A stretch of 18,244 nt of DNA from Fibrobacter sp. UBA4375 (GCA_002391195.1 DGRZ01000072.1:1-18244), one strand, 5' to 3'. Counted from the first letter of the stretch, positions 1 through 7,657 are shown. Translations and numbers: made by a program. Notes: generated from the letters alone by a model not told the origin.

Positions 1-209
1 CCGGTCTTGACGCCGAACCCAAGGCCGGCCAGACCCAGATTTGCCGCGAAGACTTCGTGAAGTCGAACTTCCAGCTCGAAGACGAACTCACCAGCGGTCT
101 CTGGATTGACGTTGTCACGGCTGACGGCAAGATGTACCCCGTGATGATTAAGAAGGCTATGTTCGAAAGCGCCACGAAGGGCACGGTCGACATCGTCTAC
201 TACAACTAG
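1..209 (+). CDS. 3' end of an unrecognised protein (partial)
   Basis: An open frame runs in from the left edge (first full codon at base 3) and ends with TAG at 207-209, leaving 68 C-terminal residues. The segment is soluble-looking, with alternating hydrophobic and charged residues, one Cys, and the ending VDIVYYN. Codon use is strongly biased toward C- or G-ending codons, as in gpmI next door, which suggests a well-expressed native gene. A strong hairpin terminator follows 23 bases after the stop. I do not recognise the family and assign no function. No signal peptide or domain boundary can be judged because the N-terminus is outside the window. Confidence 0.8.
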   Translation, partial: GLDAEPKAGQTQICREDFVKSNFQLEDELTSGLWIDVVTADGKMYPVMIKKAMFESATKGTVDIVYYN

Positions 210-232
210 TCTCGAATAAAGACCTTTACAGG

Positions 233-262
233 AGCCCTCCCCCCTGCGGGAGGGCTTTTTTT
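233..262 (+). terminator. Rho-independent terminator of the left-edge gene
   Basis: A perfect 9-bp stem (233-241 with 248-256, arm AGCCCTCCC) with a 6-base loop is followed by a T-run reaching 262. It lies 23 bases past the stop codon of the partial gene. Confidence 0.92.
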
Positions 263-480
263 CTATCTTGGCGCTCCTTCGGAGCGCATTTGGCATCTAC
301 GATGCCATGCGGCTGCATTTCGGCCATAGGTAATGTAAACATTACCTGCGGCACTCAATTTGCTCGCATTTAGTACGGCTCGGCAATGCCAAAACAACTA
401 GTTGTTTGACGTTTACAACGTAAGTGGCTGCGGCTCGAAAATGCAAAAACAAGTTTTTGCGCTTTCTCACCTTGCACACT
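263..480. repeat. Run of inverted repeats upstream of gpmI
   Basis: This non-coding stretch holds at least five short perfect inverted repeats: 271-287 (GCGCTCC, loop TTC), 291-307 (TGGCATC, loop TAC), 328-347 (AGGTAATGT, spacer AA), 392-407 (16-bp uninterrupted palindrome AAACAACT/AGTTGTTT) and 443-460 (GCAAAAAC, spacer AA). The last two are each preceded by the same heptamer CGGCTCG (376-382 and 431-437), so they look like two members of one repeat type. No credible ORF lies here. A role as REP-type repeats or as RNA hairpins in the gap is possible; none is proven. Confidence 0.75.
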
Positions 481-481
481 T

Positions 482-510
482 TTGTCGCTGCGCTCGCCTT
501 TTACTAAATT
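482..510 (+). promoter_or_regulatory. Likely gpmI promoter
   Basis: TTGTCG (482-487) lies 17 bases before TAAATT (505-510). The -10 extends to TAAATTTG (505-512), matching the TAnnTTTG form that also occurs before argB and the ferredoxin here. The predicted start would be near 517, with a leader of about 25 bases carrying GGAG at 532-535. Prediction from sequence only. Confidence 0.5.
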
Positions 511-541
511 TGCCCCCGTAAACATTAATACGGAGTAAACT

Positions 542-2176
542 ATGCTCAAGAAACTTTCTAACTTCCCCGGCATTAAGGGACCCGTTGTCACGATCGTGAT
601 GGACGGTTTTGGTATCACCGATAAGGTCGAAGGCAACGCCATCAAGGCAGCCCGCACCCCGACTCTCGACAACCTCTTCAAGATGTACCCGAACGTGCTC
701 CTGAAGGCTCACGGCCGCGCCGTGGGTATGCCGACCAACGAAGACATGGGTAACTCCGAAGTGGGCCACAACGCCATCGGTGCCGGCCAGGTGTACAATC
801 AGGGTGCAGCCCTCGTGCAGGACGCAATCGTCTCCGGCGACATCTTCGGCCGCGACGCCTGGAAGGAAATCGCCTCCAACGTGCGTGACCACGGTTCCGT
901 GCTCCACTTCATCGGCCTCTTCAGCGACGGCAACGTCCACTCCAACATTTCTCACCTCAAGGCCATGGTCGCCCAGGCCAAGAAGGAAGGCCTGAAGAAG
1001 GTCCGCGTGCACATCTTGCTCGACGGTCGTGACGTTCCCGAAACTTCCGCCCTCGATTACGTTGGCCCGTTCGAAAAGTTCCTCGACGAACTCCGCAGCC
1101 CGGAATTCGATGTCTGCATTGCTAGCGGCGGTGGCCGTATGCAGATTACCATGGACCGTTACAACGCTAACTGGAAGATGGTGGAGCTCGGCTGGAAGAC
1201 CCACGTGCTCGGCGAAGGCCGCTACTTCGACAACGCCACCCAGGCTATCGAAACCCTCCGCGGCGAAACCAAGGCCATTGACCAGGACCTGCCCCCGTTC
1301 GTGATTGCAAAGGACGGCGCTCCGGTCGGTACCATCAACGATGGCGACTCCGTGGTATTCTTCAACTTCCGTGGCGACCGCGCCATCGAAATCACCCGCG
1401 CCTTCGAAGAAGAATCCTTCAGCGAATTTGACCGCGTGCGCTTCCCGAAGGTCTGCTACGCCGGCATGCTCCAGTACGACGGCGACCTCAAGCTCCCGAA
1501 CCGCTTCTTGGTGCCGCCTCCGGCCATCAAGGAAACCAGCGGCGAATGGCTTTCCGAAACGGGCGTGAAGCAGTTCGCCTGCTCCGAAACGCAGAAGTAC
1601 GGCCACGTGACCTACTTCTGGAATGGAAACCGCTCCAGCAAGTTCGACGGCGAAACCTACCTCGAAATTGAATCTGACGTTGTTCCGTTCGAACAGCGCC
1701 CGTGGATGAAGGCCGCCGAAATCACCGACGCCATGATCGAAGCCTTGAAGAGCGGCAAGTACCAGACGCTCCGCTGCAACTTCCCCAACGGCGACATGGT
1801 GGGCCACACCGGTAGTTTCCGCGCTGCTACGATGGCTATCGAAGCGGTGGACATCGGCCTTGCACGCCTCCTCCCGGTGATTGACGCCCTCGGCGGTGTC
1901 GCCATCATCACGGCTGACCACGGTAACGCCGACGAAATGTACGAAATCGACAAGAAGACCGGCATGCCGAAGGTCAACAAGGACGGTACCTTCAAGGCAA
2001 AGACAAGCCACACCTTGAACAAGGTTCCGTGCATCCTTTACGATAACGTAACGGGCGGCAAGCTCGGCCTCAAAGAAGGCGACTGGGGTCTTTCGAACAT
2101 CGCTGCAACGACCGCGAACCTCCTCGGCCTCGAAAAGCATGAGGCTTGGGATGACTCGATGCTCATCATCAAGTAA
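542..2176 (+). CDS. gpmI: 2,3-bisphosphoglycerate-independent phosphoglycerate mutase
   Basis: Interconverts 3-phosphoglycerate and 2-phosphoglycerate in glycolysis and gluconeogenesis in the cytoplasm, using metal ions and a phosphoserine intermediate (alkaline phosphatase superfamily). The 544-residue product shows the family signatures in order: VTIVMDGFG at 16-24 with metal-ligand Asp21; NEDMGNSEVGHNAIGAG around 66-82 with nucleophile Ser72; HILLDGRDVPE and the FFNFRGDRA substrate segment mid-protein; and ITADHGNADEM plus SHTLNKVPC near the C-terminus for the second metal site. It is somewhat longer than the roughly 510 residues common in the family, but no key motif is missing. The ATG at 542 has GGAG 6 bases upstream. 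It appears to be transcribed alone, with its own promoter and terminator. Strong C/G-ending codon bias suggests high expression, and it also produces long spurious antisense frames. Confidence 0.97.
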   Translation: MLKKLSNFPGIKGPVVTIVMDGFGITDKVEGNAIKAARTPTLDNLFKMYPNVLLKAHGRAVGMPTNEDMGNSEVGHNAIGAGQVYNQGAALVQDAIVSGDIFGRDAWKEIASNVRDHGSVLHFIGLFSDGNVHSNISHLKAMVAQAKKEGLKKVRVHILLDGRDVPETSALDYVGPFEKFLDELRSPEFDVCIASGGGRMQITMDRYNANWKMVELGWKTHVLGEGRYFDNATQAIETLRGETKAIDQDLPPFVIAKDGAPVGTINDGDSVVFFNFRGDRAIEITRAFEEESFSEFDRVRFPKVCYAGMLQYDGDLKLPNRFLVPPPAIKETSGEWLSETGVKQFACSETQKYGHVTYFWNGNRSSKFDGETYLEIESDVVPFEQRPWMKAAEITDAMIEALKSGKYQTLRCNFPNGDMVGHTGSFRAATMAIEAVDIGLARLLPVIDALGGVAIITADHGNADEMYEIDKKTGMPKVNKDGTFKAKTSHTLNKVPCILYDNVTGGKLGLKEGDWGLSNIAATTANLLGLEKHEAWDDSMLIIK

Positions 2177-2181
2177 GCGAA

Positions 2182-2259
2182 TTCAGATTTCAGAATTCGG
2201 AGTTCAGAGTTGTTTAATTTGGCGGCTACGCCGCGATTATTCAAATTCTGAAATCTGAA
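2182..2259. repeat. Large inverted repeat 3' of gpmI
   Basis: Perfect 16-base arms at 2182-2197 and 2244-2259 (TTCAGATTTCAGAATT and its complement) flank a central perfect hairpin GCGGC-TAC-GCCGC at 2222-2234. Further degenerate AATTCGGA/TCCGAATT words lie just inside and outside the arms. It starts 6 bases after the gpmI stop and precedes the real terminator. Confidence 0.85.
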
Positions 2260-2275
2260 ATCAAAATTCCGAATT

Positions 2276-2303
2276 AAAAGGGACCCCGAAAGGGTTCCTT
2301 TTT
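2276..2303 (+). terminator. Rho-independent terminator of gpmI
   Basis: An 11-bp stem with one G-T wobble (2276-2286 with 2292-2302) and a 5-base loop ends in a T-run. It lies 100 bases after the gpmI stop, beyond the large inverted repeat. Confidence 0.85.
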
Positions 2304-2308
2304 CATTC

Positions 2309-2345
2309 GGGGTTTTAGGGGCAGGGCCCCTAGGAGAAGGGGTAG
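2309..2345. repeat. GGGGTTTTAGGGGC palindromic repeat, copy 1
   Basis: Palindrome core TAGGGGC-nnn-GCCCCTA (2316-2322 and 2326-2332) is preceded by GGGGTTT and followed by GGAGAAGGGGTAG. The same arrangement recurs inverted at 7784-7818, and a divergent form at 8878-8907. Confidence 0.75.
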
Positions 2346-2400
2346 CTCCGGAACAAGTCCGGGGCGGGCACCTGGCCCGGCTTGGTCTGGAGCAACCTTT

Positions 2401-2463
2401 GTACACTTAGCGCTTTAGCGCTTAGTGTACATGGCCACCTTTAGGTGGTGCGGAAGGCCTTCC
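2401..2463. repeat. Three adjacent hairpins at the 3' end of the GH51-like gene
   Basis: Three inverted repeats sit side by side. The first is 2401-2430: 13-base arms with one mismatch, GTACACTTAGCGC against GCGCTTAGTGTAC. The second is 2435-2448: CCACCT-TT-AGGTGG. The third is 2452-2463: the perfect 12-base palindrome GGAAGGCCTTCC. On the minus strand they lie directly after the cellulase stop codon and could protect or end its mRNA, but no T-run follows, so a classical intrinsic terminator is not seen. Confidence 0.7.
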
Positions 2464-2466
2464 CCC

Positions 2467-5412
2467 TTACCGCAGGCGGCGCAGGCCCTTGGGCATGGGG
2501 ACTTCGGTGCCGTCTTCTTGCAACAGGTAGATGTTGTCCAGGCTGATGTAGCCCTTGCCGCTGTAGCGGGCCCGGAAAGCGAAGTTCTTGATTTGCTTCG
2601 GGTCCAGCTGCGGGATGGTCTTGCCCCAGCCCTCTTGGGCCATGTTTTCCCAGATGAGGGTGTCGCGAACCCAGCTGCCGCGGGTATTTTTCAGCCGGAC
2701 CATGAACTCGTCGTAGTCCTTCACCTGCTCGCTGGCGATTTGCACCTCGAAATAGCCGTCGGGATTGTTGTGGTTGGTAGCGTAGTCGAACACGATACCT
2801 ACGGAATTCTTGACGGCTTCGGGGATTACGTAGTAGGCGCCGGCGAAGTTGGGCCAGCCCTGTGCAGGGGGTTGCTCGATGATAAAGTCGTGACGGATGA
2901 ATCCGCCATGAGGGGGCGCCCCGTTAAAGACCTTGGCCTCGATACTGGTAGCGTTATCGCCGTTGGCCACCGGGTACCAATCTACCGCATCCAGGCCGTT
3001 GTCGAAGTTCTGCATGACGCTAGTGGTGCGGTAGGCACCACGAATGCGGAAGGGAATCTTGAATTCCGTAGCCTTGCTACCAAGGCCGCGAATCTTGAGC
3101 GTCGCCGTAGCAGGCCCAAGTTTCACATTTGCAGACATGGGAACCTTCACATGGAAGCTTTCGATGGAGGCGTTCCACAGGCCGTCATCGGGCTTGAACC
3201 ACTTGACGATCCCAAGCTCCGGAATTTCAAGTTTGCCTTCTGTCAGCTGGCCGGACTGCTGCACGGCGGTGGCGAACAGGTCCAGGGTATCGCCTGCCAG
3301 CAGGACCTTCTTTTCGAGGGCGGCGGCAATGACCTTGGGGTCTGCGGCGTTCGCCTTCGTCGCAGCGTCCAGGCCAACCACCTTCGGGTTAATCTGCACG
3401 ACGGCAAGCCCGAAGGGCGGTACGGCAATGTCCCTGGATTTGGACGGATTGATACGGCGTCCGCTAGGGCCCATTTTCGGGTAGGGGTAGGCGTGCGGAC
3501 CAGTCCCTTGCCATTTAAACTGTTCGGGTCCAAAAATCTCTACTTGGGTACGAACCAAATCACCTTTGCCCACTGTCGGCGTTGCATTGGCAGAATCCGT
3601 GCCAACACTCGCCCGGTCAATCTGCACCAGCTGCGTTATGTCGGAAAGGTTCACCAGCATCACCCGGGCGGAATCCCCCTTGCCGATGGCGTAAGCCACC
3701 ACGTCGGGACTGTTGCTCTCTACCGGCAGCACCGCGAACCCGCTTTCCAAAAAGTCCATGAAGGTCATGTAAACGCCATAGTATTCCGCCGTAGGCTCCA
3801 AGGACTTCCAGTGATTCCAGGATCCTTCCTTGAGGAGCGCCGTCATGCTGATGGTTCCCCAGGTGTCGTCGGGCCCTTTGAACAGGTTGCCGAAAGCGTC
3901 CCAGGGGAGCACCTGCAGGCGGTTGCCAAACCGCATGGCGTGCTGGGCAAAGACGCTGGCCATAGCGGTGGCCTGAGGGTAGTCCATCAGCAGGCTGTAG
4001 CCCTGCACGCAGGTGCTGAACTCCGAGAGGAACACCCGGCGTTCCCCTTCCAGGTGGCGTTTCATCCACATGTCCAGCGTGTCCATGTTGGGTCCTACAT
4101 CCAGCATGGAACGTAGCATGTCTGCGGGCTTCGGGTCGTTGGGCGTCCAGTAGGGATAGTTATGCAGGTCCACCACGTCCAGGTAGCGCTTACCGTCTTT
4201 CCTTTCGGCCTCCCCCACAATCCGCAGGAACTCTTCCATCCAATACTTTCCATCCAGAAGGCCCGCACCCTTCTGCTGCATCTTGTGGGTGCTGAACAGC
4301 GGGCCGTGCAAGATGATGCTGGAATCCACCGCCTTCATGGCACGGGCGTATTCCAGATAGCGGGCCGCGTACTGCCTTGCCGAAATGGGGCCGGACTCTT
4401 CCCATTCGCCGTCCAGTTCGTTGCCGATTTGCCACTGCTTGATGTTGTAGCCCTTGACCTTGTTGGCATAACGCACCCAGGCGGCGGCCTCCTTGGAGGT
4501 TCCCGTGCCCGCGTTCACGCAAATGACGGCCCTGGCATTGGGGAGCGTCTTGATGTATTCCATGAAAGTCTCGAAATCCCACTTGATGTCAGTCCAGTCC
4601 GTACGGGCGATGTCGCCGTTCCTGGTAGACATGGCGTAGAACTTGTAGTTGTTGCCGCCCAGCAAATCCGTCTCGCCGCTGTAGAGTTTCATCTCGCAAA
4701 TCTGCACGCCCTTTGACGGCAGGTCCGTGGTCTTGAAACGGACGGCCACGTAGCGGGTATTGATTTGCTTGAACTTGTACTTGGTGGTGGCGGAATTCAC
4801 CCGCACCGTGGCTTCTACCTTCAGCTTATTTTCAAGAGTCTGGTGCACGCCGGGGTATTCGGCGTAGTCTTCCGTCCAGTAGGCCAGTTCAAAAGCCTTG
4901 GGGCGGAGCTTACCCCAATCGATCTGAATAGAATCCAGGTTTACCTTTTCGGGAAACTCTACCACAATCCAGGGCGGGTCCACCGGGTCCAAAATTTCGC
5001 CCCACCACATGGTCTCCATCTTGCCGTCGGCCAGGTGGCTCCGGCGGACAAAGCCGTAGTTGTCCTTGGTGGTGCCACGGTAAGCGGTCTCGCCCAAAAA
5101 GCCCCGGGCCCATTTGGTTTCATCGGGAGTCCAGAGTCCCGTTTCGTCGTACTTGCCGATGCCGTTCCAGTGGTAATCGTTGGAAAGGCTCCCGTTGGGG
5201 AAGCGGTACAGGGTGTAGCCGCCATCGACGAAGGCGGGAGTCATGTCATAGAAGCGGCTAGGCGGGTTCCAAATCGCCAGGTCGGCAGACATCATGTCGT
5301 CCTTGTTGATGACAACGCCGGGATGCAGGTCATCGACCTTGACCACGTTCTGGGAAGCAAAGGCTGAAATGGCTGAAAGCGCCATGATAGCAGGAACGGC
5401 AAATTTATTCAT
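2467..5412 (-). CDS. Secreted GH51-like endoglucanase with C-terminal CBM11-like domain
   Basis: A 981-residue secreted glycoside hydrolase of clan GH-A. The start is the ATG at 5412, because AGAGG lies 5 bases upstream and the product then opens with a signal peptide (MNKFAVPAIMALSAISAFA); an in-frame ATG at 5430 gives a poor start. Seen in order: barrel start with FPNGSLSNDYHWNGIG (about 71-86); a discoidin-like beta-sandwich (about 120-248); the rest of the barrel with ICVNAGTG, IGNELDGEWE (acid/base Glu332) and FLSEFS (nucleophile Glu464); a beta-domain ending in PPFGLAVVQI; an Ig-like segment; a CBM11-like domain (about 800-970, ending YISLDNIYL); and the basic tail KGLRRLR. The GNE-DG motif points to GH51 more than GH44. 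Fibrobacter endoglucanase F (Cel51A) is the closest known protein type; that identity is inference. The substrate is probably beta-1,4-glucan or a related hemicellulose. Confidence 0.75.
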   Translation of the reverse strand: MNKFAVPAIMALSAISAFASQNVVKVDDLHPGVVINKDDMMSADLAIWNPPSRFYDMTPAFVDGGYTLYRFPNGSLSNDYHWNGIGKYDETGLWTPDETKWARGFLGETAYRGTTKDNYGFVRRSHLADGKMETMWWGEILDPVDPPWIVVEFPEKVNLDSIQIDWGKLRPKAFELAYWTEDYAEYPGVHQTLENKLKVEATVRVNSATTKYKFKQINTRYVAVRFKTTDLPSKGVQICEMKLYSGETDLLGGNNYKFYAMSTRNGDIARTDWTDIKWDFETFMEYIKTLPNARAVICVNAGTGTSKEAAAWVRYANKVKGYNIKQWQIGNELDGEWEESGPISARQYAARYLEYARAMKAVDSSIILHGPLFSTHKMQQKGAGLLDGKYWMEEFLRIVGEAERKDGKRYLDVVDLHNYPYWTPNDPKPADMLRSMLDVGPNMDTLDMWMKRHLEGERRVFLSEFSTCVQGYSLLMDYPQATAMASVFAQHAMRFGNRLQVLPWDAFGNLFKGPDDTWGTISMTALLKEGSWNHWKSLEPTAEYYGVYMTFMDFLESGFAVLPVESNSPDVVAYAIGKGDSARVMLVNLSDITQLVQIDRASVGTDSANATPTVGKGDLVRTQVEIFGPEQFKWQGTGPHAYPYPKMGPSGRRINPSKSRDIAVPPFGLAVVQINPKVVGLDAATKANAADPKVIAAALEKKVLLAGDTLDLFATAVQQSGQLTEGKLEIPELGIVKWFKPDDGLWNASIESFHVKVPMSANVKLGPATATLKIRGLGSKATEFKIPFRIRGAYRTTSVMQNFDNGLDAVDWYPVANGDNATSIEAKVFNGAPPHGGFIRHDFIIEQPPAQGWPNFAGAYYVIPEAVKNSVGIVFDYATNHNNPDGYFEVQIASEQVKDYDEFMVRLKNTRGSWVRDTLIWENMAQEGWGKTIPQLDPKQIKNFAFRARYSGKGYISLDNIYLLQEDGTEVPMPKGLRRLR

Positions 5413-5426
5413 AAGAACCTCTTGAT

Positions 5427-5434
5427 ACAATATA
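5427..5434 (-). promoter_or_regulatory. Possible -10 element of the GH51-like gene
   Basis: TATATTGT on the minus strand lies 14 bases before the ATG at 5412, just after the argD terminator. It is the only -10-like word between that terminator and the gene. A start about 7 bases downstream would leave almost no leader, and no good -35 is visible, so this is tentative. Confidence 0.3.
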
Positions 5435-5438
5435 CATC

Positions 5439-5500
5439 AAAAAAAGAGATCCCCGTGATTCTATCGGGACTTTGCCCCTCCAGAATGACAACGGGGATGA
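5439..5500 (-). terminator. Terminator-like hairpin after argD, built from a TGTCATCCCCG repeat
   Basis: On the minus strand, ATCCCCGT (5491-5498) pairs with ACGGGGAT (5449-5456), and an inner ATTCT/AGAAT stem (5482-5486 with 5458-5462) extends it. TTTTTTT follows at 5445-5439. It ends the argB-argD transcript about 50-110 bases past the argD stop. It is also a member of the TGTCATCCCCG repeat family (other copies at 7701, 16898 and 18017). Confidence 0.65.
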
Positions 5501-5550
5501 CAATCGCCGCAAAAGCGGATGACTTTCGGATTACTTCGCGGCTGCCAGTT

Positions 5551-6753
5551 TTACTTAGCCGCCGCTTCGAAAGCCGCATTCAGTTTCGCAAGTGCCTCGT
5601 CGCACTCAGCTGCCGAAACATTCAGCGGCGGAAGCATACGCAGCACGTTACCCTTGGCGCTAAGCACCATGAGCTTTTCTGCGCGGGCGGCAGCGATGAT
5701 GTTGCCCACCGGCATCGATTCATCAAGAGCCACACCGAGAATCAGGCCTTCACCGCGGATTTCCTTGGCGAAGCTGTACTTTTCCACAAGGCTCGCCAAA
5801 CCGGCCTTCAGCTGGGCGGAACGGTCGGCGACATTTTTGAGCAGCCCCGGAATCTGCTTCACGACAGCGAGACCTGCGGCGCAGGCAATCGGGTTACCGC
5901 CAAAAGTGGTACCGTGGTCGCCGGCCTTGAGTTGGTCGGCAATCTTCTGCCGCAGGAGCACCGCACCCAGCGGGAGACCGCCACCGATTCCCTTGGCAAG
6001 CGTTACCAGATCCGGATTCAGGCCGTACTTTTCGAAACCGAGGAAGGTTCCGAGACGGCCCACACCCGCCTGCACTTCGTCAACGATGACGAGGCAGCCG
6101 AATTCCTTCTGCAGGCTATTGATAGTCGCCACCATTTCGGCAGAGAGAGTCATCACGCCACCTTCGGCGGCCAGCGATTCCAGCATGATGGCACAGGTAT
6201 TGCCATCCACCTCGGCCTTAAGGGCAGCACAGTCGTTCCAAGTCACGTGCACAAAATCACCCGGCATGGAGCCGAAGCCTTCCCTAATAGCCGGCTGGCC
6301 TGTCGCAGAAAGCGCAGCGTATGTCCTTCCGTGGAAGCTGTTCACGAAGGTGATTATCTTCTGCCGATTCTTTTCGCCCTTCCGGTCGAAGTACTTACGT
6401 GCAAACTTGATTGCACCTTCGTTAGCTTCGGTACCCGAGTTGCAGAAGAAGGCCTTGTCGAACTTGGTGATTTCAAGGAGGGCCTTGCCGAGATTAATCT
6501 GCGGGTAGTTCGGGTAGAGGTTGCTGATGTGGTTGAAGTGGTTCATCTGTTCCACCACCGCATCCTTAATTGCCTGGTTCTGATGACCGAGCGCGTTCAC
6601 GGCGATACCCGCCACGAAGTCCAGATACTTGTTGCCCTGGTCGTCGTAGAGGTAAGAGCCCTCGCCTTTTACGAAGTTGATGTCAGCCTTGCCGTAGAGC
6701 GGCGCGATAATTTGTTTGTCCTGTTCGAGCAGGTTAGCGCAAGATTGTGCCAT
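5551..6753 (-). CDS. argD: Acetylornithine aminotransferase
   Basis: PLP-dependent class III aminotransferase that converts N-acetylglutamate semialdehyde to N-acetylornithine in arginine synthesis (and in many bacteria also acts in lysine synthesis). The 400-residue length is normal for the family. Visible motifs: NSGTEAN (105-111), SFHGRT (139-144), VIVDEVQAGVGR with PLP-pyridine Asp225, and the Schiff-base lysine Lys254 in LAKGIGGG, followed by THE-type segment GTTFGGNP. Slightly unusual is LESLAAEGGV (191-200), where relatives usually read EPVQGEGG. The ATG at 6753 has GGAG upstream and lies inside the last codons of argB, overlapping by 20 bases, which suggests translational coupling. 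It could in principle be another ornithine-type aminotransferase, but the adjacent argB makes argD the best call. Confidence 0.93.
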   Translation of the reverse strand: MAQSCANLLEQDKQIIAPLYGKADINFVKGEGSYLYDDQGNKYLDFVAGIAVNALGHQNQAIKDAVVEQMNHFNHISNLYPNYPQINLGKALLEITKFDKAFFCNSGTEANEGAIKFARKYFDRKGEKNRQKIITFVNSFHGRTYAALSATGQPAIREGFGSMPGDFVHVTWNDCAALKAEVDGNTCAIMLESLAAEGGVMTLSAEMVATINSLQKEFGCLVIVDEVQAGVGRLGTFLGFEKYGLNPDLVTLAKGIGGGLPLGAVLLRQKIADQLKAGDHGTTFGGNPIACAAGLAVVKQIPGLLKNVADRSAQLKAGLASLVEKYSFAKEIRGEGLILGVALDESMPVGNIIAAARAEKLMVLSAKGNVLRMLPPLNVSAAECDEALAKLNAAFEAAAK

Positions 6754-7525
6754 AATTTAAATCTCCATTAATTTGTTTGCCAAAGTGTTCCGCGTCCTTC
6801 CAACCCACAATGTGGATGCTCTTGAGTCCTCGTCGGATCGACTTGAAACTCTCGCGGACTTTGGGAATCATACCGCCGGAGATGACGCCAGCTTCAATCA
6901 GCTTTTCGGCGTCCGCCTCGCTCAGTTCGGGAATTACATTCTTGTTTTCGTCCATCACGCCCGGCACATCGCTTACCAGCACGAACTGGTCGGCCTCAAG
7001 CGCCACAGCCAGTTCAGATGCAGCCGTGTCGGCATTCACGTTCCAGCTCACAACCTTGCCGTTTGCGTCAGGACCAATCGAAATCGGGCTTACCACGGGA
7101 ACAAACCCCGCACCCCAGAGCGCGGTCACGATGTCCGGGTTCACCTTCTTGATTTCGCCCACCAGGCCAAGGTCCACCTTGCCCTGCTTCTTGACCACCT
7201 GGAACAGGTTTGCATCTACGCCCGAAATACCGACGGCGCCACAGCCGTTGTTCAGGAGCATGCGCACAAGCTTCTTGTTCACGTGGCCAGAGAGGGTCAT
7301 CTCGACCATCTTCATGATGCCGGGAGTCGTCACGCGCAGACCGTCGATGAATGTCGGTTGTTCCTTGAGCAAGGCGATATTCTCGTTAATGTCCTTGCCA
7401 CCGCCGTGAACCACGGCCACCTGACAGCCACTACCGGGGAGGGTAGAGACTGCCGACACAAAATCAGCCAGCTTGGCTTCGTCGATTGCCAGGCTGCCAC
7501 CAATTTTTACAACCACTTTTTTCAT
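6734..7525 (-). CDS. argB: Acetylglutamate kinase
   Basis: Phosphorylates N-acetylglutamate with ATP, the second step of arginine synthesis (amino acid kinase family, cytoplasm). The 263 residues include KIGGS (7-11), VVHGGGKDIN (38-47), the substrate-site DGLRVT (61-66), NVNADTAA (162-169), SDVPGV (185-190) and the ATP-site segment GGMIPK (217-222). It lacks the extra N-terminal helix found in arginine-inhibited hexameric forms and is close in length to the E. coli enzyme, so direct feedback inhibition by arginine is less likely (inference). The ATG at 7525 has AGAGGA about 12 bases upstream, a rather long spacing. It is the first gene of the argB-argD pair. Confidence 0.95.
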   Translation of the reverse strand: MKKVVVKIGGSLAIDEAKLADFVSAVSTLPGSGCQVAVVHGGGKDINENIALLKEQPTFIDGLRVTTPGIMKMVEMTLSGHVNKKLVRMLLNNGCGAVGISGVDANLFQVVKKQGKVDLGLVGEIKKVNPDIVTALWGAGFVPVVSPISIGPDANGKVVSWNVNADTAASELAVALEADQFVLVSDVPGVMDENKNVIPELSEADAEKLIEAGVISGGMIPKVRESFKSIRRGLKSIHIVGWKDAEHFGKQINGDLNYGTILR

Positions 7526-7580
7526 CGCGGGTGCTGTCCTCTCGATTTGTTCGCCTTAAAAGACGATGAATTTCCGCCCG

Positions 7581-7588
7581 CAAATTTA
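7581..7588 (-). promoter_or_regulatory. Likely -10 of the argB-argD promoter
   Basis: TAAATTTG reads toward argB on the minus strand, 56 bases before its ATG, and is identical to the extended -10 before gpmI. No convincing -35 is seen. No obvious ArgR-type operator was recognised. Confidence 0.4.
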
Positions 7589-7635
7589 GAAAAGCTCTTA
7601 GGGGCCGAACCCAGGCACCTCGATTTTTATAACAT

Positions 7636-7657
7636 AAAAGGGGGGAAGAATCCCCCT
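7636..7657 (-). terminator. Terminator upstream of argB
   Basis: On the minus strand GGGGGA (7656-7651) and TCCCCC (7646-7641) form a 6-bp G/C stem with a 4-base loop, followed by CTTTTAT. It could end transcription coming from the 7829-8398 gene before argB begins. Confidence 0.6.

Noticed and set aside
263..460. CRISPR-like array before gpmI
   Set aside because: The stems differ from each other and there are no equal-length spacers or identical direct repeats.
467..2140. 557-codon open frame antisense to gpmI
   Set aside because: It is a mirror of the strongly C/G-biased codons of gpmI; the translation is low-complexity in V, A, E and H and has no recognisable motif, while gpmI has all family signatures.
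2276..2303. Riboswitch or attenuator at the gpmI 3' side
   Set aside because: It is downstream of the gene and is explained by an ordinary intrinsic terminator.
2425..4116. 563-codon + strand frame over the GH51-like gene
   Set aside because: Shadow frame: the opposite strand shows signal peptide, catalytic motifs and a ribosome binding site; this frame has none.
5422..6771. 449- and 329-codon + strand frames over argD
   Set aside because: Antisense shadows of a clear aminotransferase gene.
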